Assembly: GCA_012103455.1 (NCBI GenBank)
Contig: WLWT01000001.1
Coordinates: 4,285,288 to 4,349,287 of the forward strand
Reading direction: 5' to 3'
DNA length: 64,000 nucleotides
Source: Gammaproteobacteria bacterium
GTDB lineage: Bacteria; Pseudomonadota; Gammaproteobacteria; HK1
In this document: positions 9,903 through 17,691 of the stretch, piece by piece
Position numbering within the stretch: the stretch's first letter is position 1
How the letters are laid out: each line of letters starts with the position of its first letter
The notes under the pieces: model-generated
Databases searched by the model: none
Told to the model about the DNA's origin: nothing
The model's input: only the letters and a program-made list of their open reading frames with translations
Program-made: the position numbers and the translations under genes

Positions 9903-11861
9903 TCAAAGCTTGCATTGCAGCTCGAATGGGGCGGTGATGGGCGCATCGCGCAGTGCTTGGGCGAGCGCCGACACGGTCGATGGTTGATAAACAGCACCGC
10001 CGGTGGCTGCGGCAACACACAGCGATGACGGCTCCGGCCCCATCTTGATCACATGGATGGTGGTATAGGGTTTCTGCCGCCGGATGCGCGCAGCCGTCGC
10101 GCACGGATCGCCATTGCAGCTCTCTACCCCATCGGTCAGCAAAATTATCGTGCCAGGCTTGGCCGGGCTGGTGCCATCCAACATCTGCGCAGCTTGTCCA
10201 AGCGATGCCGCGATAGGCGTCCCCCCGTGAGGGTGCAACCCGTTGACCACGCCGCGTATTCGATTGTGGTGGGCGGAACCGCTGCGCACGGGCAGTCGAG
10301 TCATATCATTGCAGTGCGAAAACGCGACCATGCCGATAGCCGCGGAAGACGGCACTCCTTGCAGCATCCGGTGCACGGATTTTTTGGCTTCGACCGCTCG
10401 CTGATTGCCATACTGCTGGAGATTGTGCTTGCGGATAACGTCCCGCACTATTTTATTCGCATCCCTACCCGCTAACAGTGTAAGAAAGCCGGCCGCTAAC
10501 TTCGCCCCCTGCACCTCCGCCTCAAATCGTCGAATCGCCTGCTCTGGCGCATTCAACGGCGCGTCCATGCTGCCGGAGTTGTCGTAGACCAACACGACCT
10601 CAGGATATTCGATCTTCTCACGCGGACAATACTCGGTCGCAAGTTGCGGCCTGCCATCCGCTCGTGGCCGCGGCTGCTCAGCCTTCTTCAGGGCTCTGTC
10701 CTCCAAGCGCCGTTTCTCCGCTTCGGCTGCACGCTCAGCTATCTCCTCCAGCCGCCGCTTCTCCGCCTTGGCTGCACGCTCGGCTATCTTCTCCAGGCGC
10801 CGCTTCTCCGCTTCGGCTTCACGTTTAGCTATCTCCTCCAAGCGCTGTTTCTCCGCTTCCGCTTCACGCTTAGCTATCTCCTCCAAGCGCTGTTTCTCCG
10901 CCTCGGCTTCGCGTTTGGCTATCTCCTCCAAGCGCTGTTTCTCCGCCTCGGCTTCGCGTTTGGCTATCTCCTCCAAGCGCCGTTTCTCCGCTTCCGCTTC
11001 GCGTTTGGCTGCCGCCCGCGCGAGGCACATGTCCTGCAACCGAACCGCCCCTGCGTGCAACCCCGAAATGGCGGTAAGCTGCCGGTCGATTTCATCCAAT
11101 TCGCCTACCAAAGCGGGCGCCAGATCCGGCGGTGGGCGGTCTCGGGATACAACGAGCACCGGCAGTGGCTGTAGCGCTAACCATCCGAGTACGGCCACCA
11201 CCGCCGCCAACGGCAATAACGCCAGCCAGCGCCATGGCAGCGCTATAGCCCTGTTTGGCCCAACCATATTATTGGGCTCAGGCACATTATCGGGTCCAGG
11301 CACATTATCGGGTCCAGGCACATTATCGGGTCCAGGCCGTTCGGCGAGGTCCGCCTGAGCGGATGCCTCAGGCATCGAAGATAGGTGTGAGCGCGGTGTT
11401 ATGGCCGGCCGTGCCTGGTGGGGATCGCTCTCATAGCCCCATCCCACGACCACCGGCTGACCACCGACCAAGAATATGTCTTGTTCAGCGGGGACTTGGC
11501 TGACGGCACTCAATGCACGGCCTAGGCGGGCACCCGCATCACCCGCAGCGCTCAGCGACTCGCCCAACTCACGCATCTGGTCAAACTGCGCGCGCACGCT
11601 TGCCAGCACCGCCTCGCGCTCTGGCAAGGGCCGCGCACTCAAGGGTTCCACCGGACCGCTGAGCGCCGCATACCAACTCACCGATTCGGTACCGGGCTGA
11701 CGCACTGGCCGCGCCAATAAATGGGAGAACTCATCGCCCAAGCGCAAACGCATGACGCTCAGTAGCTGCGCGGCCAACCCTTGCACCTCCCGGCCACTCA
11801 CCAAAAGTGGGCGAACAGCGCTGGGCGTTGTCGTAGTAACGAGTGTGCTCGTAGACATCAC
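9903..11861 (-). CDS. Membrane vWA protein with SrfA-like N-terminus and TolA-like coiled coil
   Basis: This 652-residue protein has a SrfA-like N-terminal domain (about 1-150; it shares spacing and motifs such as WYAALSGPV and QPVVVGWGYE with WHAPMDGHV and QPVVAAWGFA in the srfA-like gene). Next come a PGPDNV repeat, a transmembrane helix (about 208-230), and a charged coiled coil of seven near-identical 15-residue units (EIAKREAEAEKQRLE, about 290-395). It ends in a C-terminal vWA domain (about 415-640) with MIDAS motifs YDNSGSM, HGGTPIA and LLTDGVESC. The layout is that of an inner-membrane protein spanning the periplasm with a ligand-binding head. The start is either GTG at 11861 or ATG at 11858. 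It sits between the protease and srfA genes in one transcription unit. The function is unknown; it may sense or tether a partner. Confidence 0.78.
   Translation of the reverse strand: MMSTSTLVTTTTPSAVRPLLVSGREVQGLAAQLLSVMRLRLGDEFSHLLARPVRQPGTESVSWYAALSGPVEPLSARPLPEREAVLASVRAQFDQMRELGESLSAAGDAGARLGRALSAVSQVPAEQDIFLVGGQPVVVGWGYESDPHQARPAITPRSHLSSMPEASAQADLAERPGPDNVPGPDNVPGPDNVPEPNNMVGPNRAIALPWRWLALLPLAAVVAVLGWLALQPLPVLVVSRDRPPPDLAPALVGELDEIDRQLTAISGLHAGAVRLQDMCLARAAAKREAEAEKRRLEEIAKREAEAEKQRLEEIAKREAEAEKQRLEEIAKREAEAEKQRLEEIAKREAEAEKRRLEKIAERAAKAEKRRLEEIAERAAEAEKRRLEDRALKKAEQPRPRADGRPQLATEYCPREKIEYPEVVLVYDNSGSMDAPLNAPEQAIRRFEAEVQGAKLAAGFLTLLAGRDANKIVRDVIRKHNLQQYGNQRAVEAKKSVHRMLQGVPSSAAIGMVAFSHCNDMTRLPVRSGSAHHNRIRGVVNGLHPHGGTPIAASLGQAAQMLDGTSPAKPGTIILLTDGVESCNGDPCATAARIRRQKPYTTIHVIKMGPEPSSLCVAAATGGAVYQPSTVSALAQALRDAPITAPFELQCKL
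10700..11015 (-). repeat. 45-bp coding tandem repeat (seven 15-residue coiled-coil units)
   Basis: Seven nearly identical 45-bp units encode the heptad-like KREAEAEK(Q/R)RLEEIA repeats of the vWA protein. The central units are almost identical at the DNA level, which points to recent expansion or gene conversion and to possible length variation between strains. Confidence 0.85.
11281..11334 (-). repeat. 18-bp coding tandem repeat (three units)
   Basis: Three perfect copies of GGCACATTATCGGGTCCA encode the PGPDNV repeats just before the transmembrane helix of the vWA protein; a diverged fourth unit precedes them. Confidence 0.9.
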
Positions 11862-11939
11862 ACTACAAACCGTTTGGCACCAATAGAATTTTGCGCATCA
11901 AGACACCGTACGAGTTTGCATCGGACCGGCCACCGAGGG

Positions 11940-13229
11940 CTACCGAGTTGAACACGGTTTGGTGTCCAGGCGGTAAGGGATCTGCTGGCGGTCCAGAAAC
12001 GACTTCAGCGTCTTGGCGGACAGGGCGTAACTCAACCGCGCCGCTTGGGTCTCCTGCACCGCGACAAAGGTATTCACACCGACGACACGGCCACACGCAT
12101 CCACCAGTGGTCCGCCGCTATTGCCTTGCAATATTCCGGTTGAACTGCGAATCACTTGCCCGCCGCCGGTGTGCTCTTGCACGGCCTGAATGTCACCCGG
12201 CTCGACTTCAAGATGAGGAGAGGCAGTAAAGTCGCCATCTAACAACGCTCTGAAGCTTTTGTCGTTCTTCATGCTCAAACCAGGGAAGCCGGCGGCGACG
12301 ACCCGATCCAGGCGGTTGTATGCATCGGACAGGGCCAATACCGGATGCCCGGGTGGCAAATCTACGCGCAGCACGGCGAAATCATCGCCACCGAACTCAG
12401 ACGCGCTCGACAAAGCGACTACAGCGGCCTCATGGACCTTGCCGAGCGCCCGGCTAGTGACGTAGACGGTGCCGTTTCGGGCCTGCTCCACCACATGCCG
12501 ATTACTGATAACGGTTTGTGGCGCGATCAAAAACCCACTGCCGGTGCCACTTTTACCGTCGCTGCGAAGGGTTAAGACAAGCACCGTCGTATCATCGAGG
12601 CGTTCCAGCAATTGCTTATTGCCAAGAGCCGCTTCGCTACCTGTATTGTCCAGGGGCTCGCGTTCGCGTGCAGCCAAAGCGTTGGCTTCAGGCGAAGACG
12701 CTGAAGCCGCTGATCCTGCCACTGGAATCGGCGCAGGGATGGCATTCAGCACGGCGCTTCGCGCGCCCGCCGGGCCGCTCACACCGGGCCTGTGGTGCGC
12801 CCGCGCGCCGAGCGCGGCGCGGCGCTTCTCGACCTGCGCGCGCTCGCGTTCTATGGCCGCCAAGTCGAGTGACGGAAGATCATCGAGAGCTGTGCACTCG
12901 CCTATCTCGAGACCACTGTGCAGTTGACCCTTGATGGCTGCCAACTGTTCGGCACGCCGTGAAAGTCTCTCGAGCTCTGCAACTTGCGCCGCCTGCGGCG
13001 GGGTATCGCGCCACTCGACCACCGTAGCGGGCTCACGCAGCAGCAGATATCCCGTTAGCACTGCGATTCCCGACAGCAGCGAGCCCATGGTCAACCACCA
13101 GCCGGTATGAGTTTGCCGTCGATTGCCAGCAGATGGGGCGGTGGGCGCATCCTCTAGCGCGCCGCTATTCGCATCTTGTTGGGCCAACACCCCCTCCTCG
13201 ACCGTGCTTCTTCGGTCCGGAAGAGGCAC
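11940..13229 (-). CDS. Membrane-anchored trypsin-like serine protease
   Basis: This 429-residue protein has one transmembrane helix (about 43-65), a short coiled coil (about 75-120), a low-complexity linker and a C-terminal chymotrypsin-fold protease (about 205-425). The catalytic triad is visible: His in ISNRHVV, Asp in GGDDFAVLRVD and Ser in LQGNSGGPLVD. No PDZ domain follows, unlike HtrA/Deg proteins. The predicted topology puts the protease outside the cytoplasm. Start GTG at 13229 lacks a good ribosome binding site, so the exact N-terminus is open. It is the first gene of the leftward Srf-type operon, and its gap to the vWA gene is only 78 bases. It may activate or release another product of the operon; this is inference. 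Confidence 0.82.
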   Translation of the reverse strand: MPLPDRRSTVEEGVLAQQDANSGALEDAPTAPSAGNRRQTHTGWWLTMGSLLSGIAVLTGYLLLREPATVVEWRDTPPQAAQVAELERLSRRAEQLAAIKGQLHSGLEIGECTALDDLPSLDLAAIERERAQVEKRRAALGARAHHRPGVSGPAGARSAVLNAIPAPIPVAGSAASASSPEANALAAREREPLDNTGSEAALGNKQLLERLDDTTVLVLTLRSDGKSGTGSGFLIAPQTVISNRHVVEQARNGTVYVTSRALGKVHEAAVVALSSASEFGGDDFAVLRVDLPPGHPVLALSDAYNRLDRVVAAGFPGLSMKNDKSFRALLDGDFTASPHLEVEPGDIQAVQEHTGGGQVIRSSTGILQGNSGGPLVDACGRVVGVNTFVAVQETQAARLSYALSAKTLKSFLDRQQIPYRLDTKPCSTR

Positions 13230-13673
13230 ATTTCAGCTACGCTCTGTTTGGCATCCACGCCTTATTTGGCGTCTGCGCTCGATTATGAGTGATTCGGAAA
13301 TTTTATGTAGTGCCAATGAAGCTCGAAGGAGCCAAAGCCGTAGCGGAAGTGGCTGGACATGCCATCAGCGCCGCTATCGGACAGAATCGACTTTCGAGTC
13401 CCCGGTGTGCCGCAGCCGCGGTCGGTGCGGACCCAAGGTAGATCGCTAGTGCCACGCGACGACACGCTGCGAATTTGCCGAGCTTCGCTACTTCCCCGTC
13501 GATCCGCAGTGGAAGAGAGCTTGGGCCATCGACATCCTTTAGGATCCTCCGCGTAGCCCCTCAGCTTATGGGCATCTGGCCGACAAGCTTCCATCGCACC
13601 CTTGATCTCACGCTCGACGAAGAGTCCAAGGCCGCTCCTGAGCAGCTACAGGGCTGTGCCAACGCGCTCGTGG
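13230..13673. other. Gap between the Srf-type operon and the defence-like operon
   Basis: About 440 bases with no gene I can name. Short open frames exist on both strands, for example 13475-13717 on +, but none shows a ribosome binding site or family motif. It should hold the promoter of the leftward Srf operon, though no convincing -35/-10 pair stands out. Confidence 0.5.
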
Positions 13674-14924
13674 TTACCGATGGCCATGGGCTCGGTGCCT
13701 CTCTGTCGGCGCCTTGAGAAGTTGCACGATAAATCGATGCTCTTGCGCAATGAGCGCCGGCTCGGTGTTGTTGTGGGCACGCATGCCGGGGATGATCTTG
13801 TTCCGAACGCCCATACCGCGCGCCTCCACGTAGCCGTAATCGCGCATAACGTTGACCAGCGTCTGATTGCGGGCATAGCGCAAGCCATTGCGCATCCCCG
13901 CGGGCGTCACTGTATTCGGTAGCTGGCCGGGACTCGTCACCTCGAGGCGGTCGGTGAAGATCTCGATCATGATGTCCGCGCCCACGATGCTGTAATCACG
14001 GTGGACGAGCGCGTTCACCACCAGCTCGCGGATAACACCCTGCGGGTACTCGCGGCGATCGATGCGCCGCCCCCGGTCAAGCACGGCCGTGGTCTCGGTG
14101 TTGCGCCGCACGAAGTCCAAAGCGCTATCGACCAGTCCGGCTTCCGTCAGCTCTCCGGTCGCGCTGCCTAGGGGCACCATCGCTCCCCGTAGATCTTCAT
14201 CCGTTCGGGTCGCGTAGCCCTGGGTGTCCCCCGTGTAGCCGATCGCCCGGATGCCCGATTGCGGAAGAAAGCGTTGCGGCCGCGATCCGAACAAGAGCAG
14301 TCCGTCGACGGTGGCCACCCACTGGTCCGCGGACTCGGTCATCAGATCGACGTTCGTCAGCAGGGCTTCCCAACCGGCGCGGTCGGCATCCTGCGGGGCG
14401 TCGCCCTGGAGAACCCGCGTGAAATAGTCCCGCAGCCGCCTGCGATCGAAGGCGGTCCAATCGGCCCCTGGCACGGGTTTCAGACCATAGTGCAGCCGGC
14501 CGGAGGCTTGAAACATCCGTTCGAGTTCCTCGCGGCTCGCCTCGCGCGACGTGCTGCCAACGCGGATGTAGTAGGTCCGCCGGCCGTTGTGGACGCGAGC
14601 GTAGGGCTTATCGGGGCCAGCAGGGACCTGGACGGCGAGTACGTCCCGCCCGGGCTCGGCATCCCGCACCCAGGTCATCAGTGGCACGACGGGCGGCTCG
14701 ATCTTGGTCCGGCAGAGCTCGGCCACCCACTCTTCCAAAGCATCGCGCGTGCTGCCGGCGATGGTGGCGTCGTCGTCCACGCCCAGGAGCACGGTCCCAC
14801 CGGCGAGGTTCAGGAATGCCACCAGCACCTTCGCCAGGTCGTGGTTGCTGACGTCGTCGCGCTTGAACTCGAGCATCGAGTCCTCGCCCCGGCGTAAGCG
14901 TTCGGCCAGTTCTGTAGGGGTCAT
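13674..14924 (-). CDS. AlbA_2 (Schlafen-like) domain protein with C-terminal HATPase domain
   Basis: This 416-residue protein starts with the AlbA_2 signature (about 8-135): LEFKRD, FLNLAGGTVLLGVDD and YYIRVGSTSREAS. It ends with a HATPase_c_4-type domain (about 285-385) marked by IRELVVNALVHRDYS. This architecture (COG2865) is usually called a putative transcriptional regulator or RNA/DNA-binding ATPase and is common in defence islands. A strong ribosome binding site (AAAGGAGG) lies just before the ATG at 14924. It is the third gene of a leftward operon after the DUF1156 and TrlF-type genes. It may regulate them or act as an effector; AlbA_2/Slfn proteins in other systems are nucleases, but no catalytic set is certain here. 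Confidence 0.85.
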   Translation of the reverse strand: MTPTELAERLRRGEDSMLEFKRDDVSNHDLAKVLVAFLNLAGGTVLLGVDDDATIAGSTRDALEEWVAELCRTKIEPPVVPLMTWVRDAEPGRDVLAVQVPAGPDKPYARVHNGRRTYYIRVGSTSREASREELERMFQASGRLHYGLKPVPGADWTAFDRRRLRDYFTRVLQGDAPQDADRAGWEALLTNVDLMTESADQWVATVDGLLLFGSRPQRFLPQSGIRAIGYTGDTQGYATRTDEDLRGAMVPLGSATGELTEAGLVDSALDFVRRNTETTAVLDRGRRIDRREYPQGVIRELVVNALVHRDYSIVGADIMIEIFTDRLEVTSPGQLPNTVTPAGMRNGLRYARNQTLVNVMRDYGYVEARGMGVRNKIIPGMRAHNNTEPALIAQEHRFIVQLLKAPTERHRAHGHR

Positions 14925-14936
14925 GGCAGGCCTCCT

Positions 14937-14974
14937 TTAAAACCCGTACTTGCGGCTAAAACCCGTACTTGCGG
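14937..14974. repeat. 18-bp direct duplication over the TrlF-type stop codon
   Basis: The sequence TAAAACCCGTACTTGCGG occurs twice in a row on the + strand. It duplicates the last codons of the upstream gene (KYGF plus stop) and places the second copy just before the ribosome binding site of the AlbA_2 gene. It looks like a small replication-slippage event. Confidence 0.85.
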
Positions 14975-17688
14975 CGCCGGCGCTCGAAGGCATCCTTGCC
15001 GCCTTCCAGGATCGCCTCGACCAGCCCGCGTACCGCGGGTGAGTCGATCGAGCCCATGTGCTGGCGAGCGATCCTCGCCTGGCCGTCCTGCGCTTCGCCC
15101 TTGGCGGCGAGTCCGAGGATCATTTCGGCATCGCCGAGTACCGGGATGTTGGCATTATGCGTCGAGAACAAGAACTGGCGCCGCCGCTTCTCTTCGCGCA
15201 TACGAGGTACCACCCCTTCGGTGATGAAGCGGTTGTCGAGGTCGTCCTCGGGCTGGTCCACGATCAGCGGAGCCTCGGACTCGAGCAGCAGCAGCAGGAG
15301 CACGGCCGTCGCCTTCTGGCCGGTAGAGAGAGCCTCCAGGTCCTGCCAGGCGGGCGGCTCGCCGGCCGGCGCGGTGTTGAGCCGGATCGAGGCGGTCGCA
15401 GGCAGGTCGAGTTCCTCGACGCGCATCAGGACCTCGGATGGCGCTGCTGCCAGGCTGCCCGCCTGAGCCGCCGGCATGCCGTAGGCGGCCTGCAGTGCTG
15501 CTGTCCCCTTGCGGCACGCCTCGACGAACTCGGCGAGCGAGAGGTCCTGCTGTTGGCGCAGACCCTCGATCGCCTCGGACAACCTGCCGCCGACTGCATC
15601 GCGCAGCAGGTCGAACAGCGGCTCCCGGTTGCCCGCAGCGGTCACCTCGATCCGCACGCGCTCGCGCAGCTTCTTGTTGACCGACTTCGCGGCGCGGTCG
15701 AGGCGCCGGAACGCCCCGGCCTTGCAGTCCTCCCACGCCGCCAGCAGGTTGCGGCGGCGCTCGGCGTGCGCCTTCACGGCGCGCTGTACGACGGCCTCAC
15801 GCTCGCGCAGCGGGCGCAGCGCTTCGATCCGGCGCTGCAAGCGGATGAAGGCCTCGCCGTCAACGCTGCCTTTATGGAGTTCGCGCAAGATCTTCTGGTA
15901 CTCGTCCTCCACGGACTGTTTGCGGCGGGCCCAATCAGCGCGCACCGACTCGATACCCTGGTTGGCTTTGTCTAGGGCCGCCTCTAGATCCCGCGCGATG
16001 GCCCCCAGGTCGTCCTCCAACTCGGCGAGCACGGTGTCCAGCCGCCCGAGGATCGCCTTGCCCGGCAGCTCGGCGAGCGCTCGTTGCGACACGAAGGCGC
16101 GGTCGATCGGCCGCTCACGCTGCAGGTTCTCGGCGCATTCACGAAACGGCGCCAAACGCTCCCTAGCCGACTTTAAGATACGCTCCTCGCGCACCAGCAA
16201 GCTCTGCTCCTTGAGCTTGTCCTCGAGCCCTGCCTTGCGGAACTGCTCCAGGGTCTCCTCGAGTCCAGGCAGCGCGGCCAGGCGCTCGTCGATCTGATCG
16301 AGTTCGCTGCGCGCGTCCAGCAAGTCCCGTCGGTTCTTTGCCAGCTCCCGCGAGAGCGCCGCCTGTAGTCGCGGCGCGTCGTCGTCGCCTTTGATAAAGC
16401 GGTCGAGCAGGCGCGTGCGCTTCGCCTTGCTCCGGGTCAGCTCAGCGATCTCGTGCTGGCCGAAGAGTTCGACGCCGCGCAGCACTTCGGCCGGCGTCAG
16501 GTTGGACACCGCGCCCGCCTCGTCACGTACGCTCGGCGGATTCGGCAACGTCCGCTCGATGCAATAGACCTTGGGCGCGGGACGGCAGACGCGCACGAGC
16601 AGCGAGATCTGGGTGCCGCTTCGCAGCACCTGCCGGACGATGCCCTCGTGCGCTTTACGCGCGTCCTCGCCGATCGGGTCCAGCCCCAGCACGGCCCGGA
16701 TGCTCTCGATCACCGTGGACTTGCCGGCACCGCGCCCACCGACCAGCGCGTTGAGATTAGGATTGAAGCGCACCCGGGCACCGTCCAGAAAGCCCCCCGT
16801 CCAGGCCATGGCGAGGAGCCCGGCGTGCGCATCAGGTGCGTGGGTGCCGTCCTTCGGATTGAGGCGGATGCGCGAGCCCGGGTCTAGGCAGGCCTGCCGC
16901 AGCCCTTCGATGGACACCTCCGACATCTTGATCCAGCAGGTCGCGGAGCGATCTTCGAGGTCTTCGACACGCGCGATATCTTGCGCATTCACCACGGCGA
17001 CGGCCAGGTCGTTGTCCGCCGGGTGCTCACGCGCATAGTCCGGGTTCTTGTTGCAGATGATGGGACGCGCATTCTGGGGGAGATCCGCCACCGGCCCGGG
17101 GATCTGCACGGCGAGGAGATCCGAACTCTTCCAGGCGCGAATGCAGGCCTGGCCGTCGAGCGTCCGCAAAAGCCCGCCGTCATTGGTCACGTGGGCGGCG
17201 ATGGTGAGGCCTCGTTGCTGGCGGACCTTGGCGAGGATCTCCACGAAGGTCGCGTCGGCCAAATCGGATGAGGGCGCGGTCTCGCGGATCCCGAACGCCC
17301 CCAGGTAACGCTCGAGCTGCCCTTGCTCGGTCTCTGGCGGATAGATGCACAGAACATGCACCCCCTCGCTGGAGGCCAACTCGAATCCCGGAAAGACGTG
17401 GAGGCCCATACCCTCGGCGGCTGCGCGGAACTCCGGGACCCCGCCGACGTGGTTGTGGTCCGTGATCGCCAGCACCGAGATGTCAAGCTCGCCCGCCTTC
17501 TGCACGATGGCGCGGGCATACTCGGCGGACGTTCCCGCGGAGGCCTGGCCGCGATAGCTGGCGCTATAGTGGTGCGGATTGACCTGTAGCGCACAGCGGC
17601 GGAAAACGGCACCGCCCGGCAGTGCGAGGGCCTGCTCAATCGGGTCCGAGGAAGCCGCGCCGGTGGTCTGCTCGCGGGTCGATACCAT
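14956..17688 (-). CDS. PHP phosphoesterase domain fused to SMC-like ATPase (TrlF-type)
   Basis: This 910-residue protein combines an N-terminal PHP domain (about 35-225: NPHHYSAS, ITDHNHVGG, GFELASSEG, AAHVTNDGG) with an ABC/SMC-like ATPase. Walker A is GGRGAGKSTVIES near 320, a long coiled coil spans about 430-740, the signature region is LSTGQKA, Walker B is LIVDQPEDDLDN near 840 and the switch histidine is in STHNANI. PHP domains are metal-dependent phosphoesterases; fusion to an SMC-like ATPase is typical of proteins thought to act on nucleic acids in defence. NCBI names this architecture TrlF family, a label I recall rather than verify. The ATG at 17688 is 3 bases past the DUF1156 stop, so the genes are cotranscribed. 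It appears intact. Confidence 0.85.
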   Translation of the reverse strand: MVSTREQTTGAASSDPIEQALALPGGAVFRRCALQVNPHHYSASYRGQASAGTSAEYARAIVQKAGELDISVLAITDHNHVGGVPEFRAAAEGMGLHVFPGFELASSEGVHVLCIYPPETEQGQLERYLGAFGIRETAPSSDLADATFVEILAKVRQQRGLTIAAHVTNDGGLLRTLDGQACIRAWKSSDLLAVQIPGPVADLPQNARPIICNKNPDYAREHPADNDLAVAVVNAQDIARVEDLEDRSATCWIKMSEVSIEGLRQACLDPGSRIRLNPKDGTHAPDAHAGLLAMAWTGGFLDGARVRFNPNLNALVGGRGAGKSTVIESIRAVLGLDPIGEDARKAHEGIVRQVLRSGTQISLLVRVCRPAPKVYCIERTLPNPPSVRDEAGAVSNLTPAEVLRGVELFGQHEIAELTRSKAKRTRLLDRFIKGDDDAPRLQAALSRELAKNRRDLLDARSELDQIDERLAALPGLEETLEQFRKAGLEDKLKEQSLLVREERILKSARERLAPFRECAENLQRERPIDRAFVSQRALAELPGKAILGRLDTVLAELEDDLGAIARDLEAALDKANQGIESVRADWARRKQSVEDEYQKILRELHKGSVDGEAFIRLQRRIEALRPLREREAVVQRAVKAHAERRRNLLAAWEDCKAGAFRRLDRAAKSVNKKLRERVRIEVTAAGNREPLFDLLRDAVGGRLSEAIEGLRQQQDLSLAEFVEACRKGTAALQAAYGMPAAQAGSLAAAPSEVLMRVEELDLPATASIRLNTAPAGEPPAWQDLEALSTGQKATAVLLLLLLESEAPLIVDQPEDDLDNRFITEGVVPRMREEKRRRQFLFSTHNANIPVLGDAEMILGLAAKGEAQDGQARIARQHMGSIDSPAVRGLVEAILEGGKDAFERRRRKYGF

Positions 17689-17691
17689 GGA

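Noticed and set aside
10700..11015. Regular repeats that could suggest a CRISPR array
   Set aside because: The units are contiguous, lack spacers and stay in frame within the vWA gene as a coiled coil.
15058..15975. 305-codon + strand open frame opposite the PHP-SMC gene
   Set aside because: The minus strand has Walker and PHP motifs across the same bases; the + frame has none.
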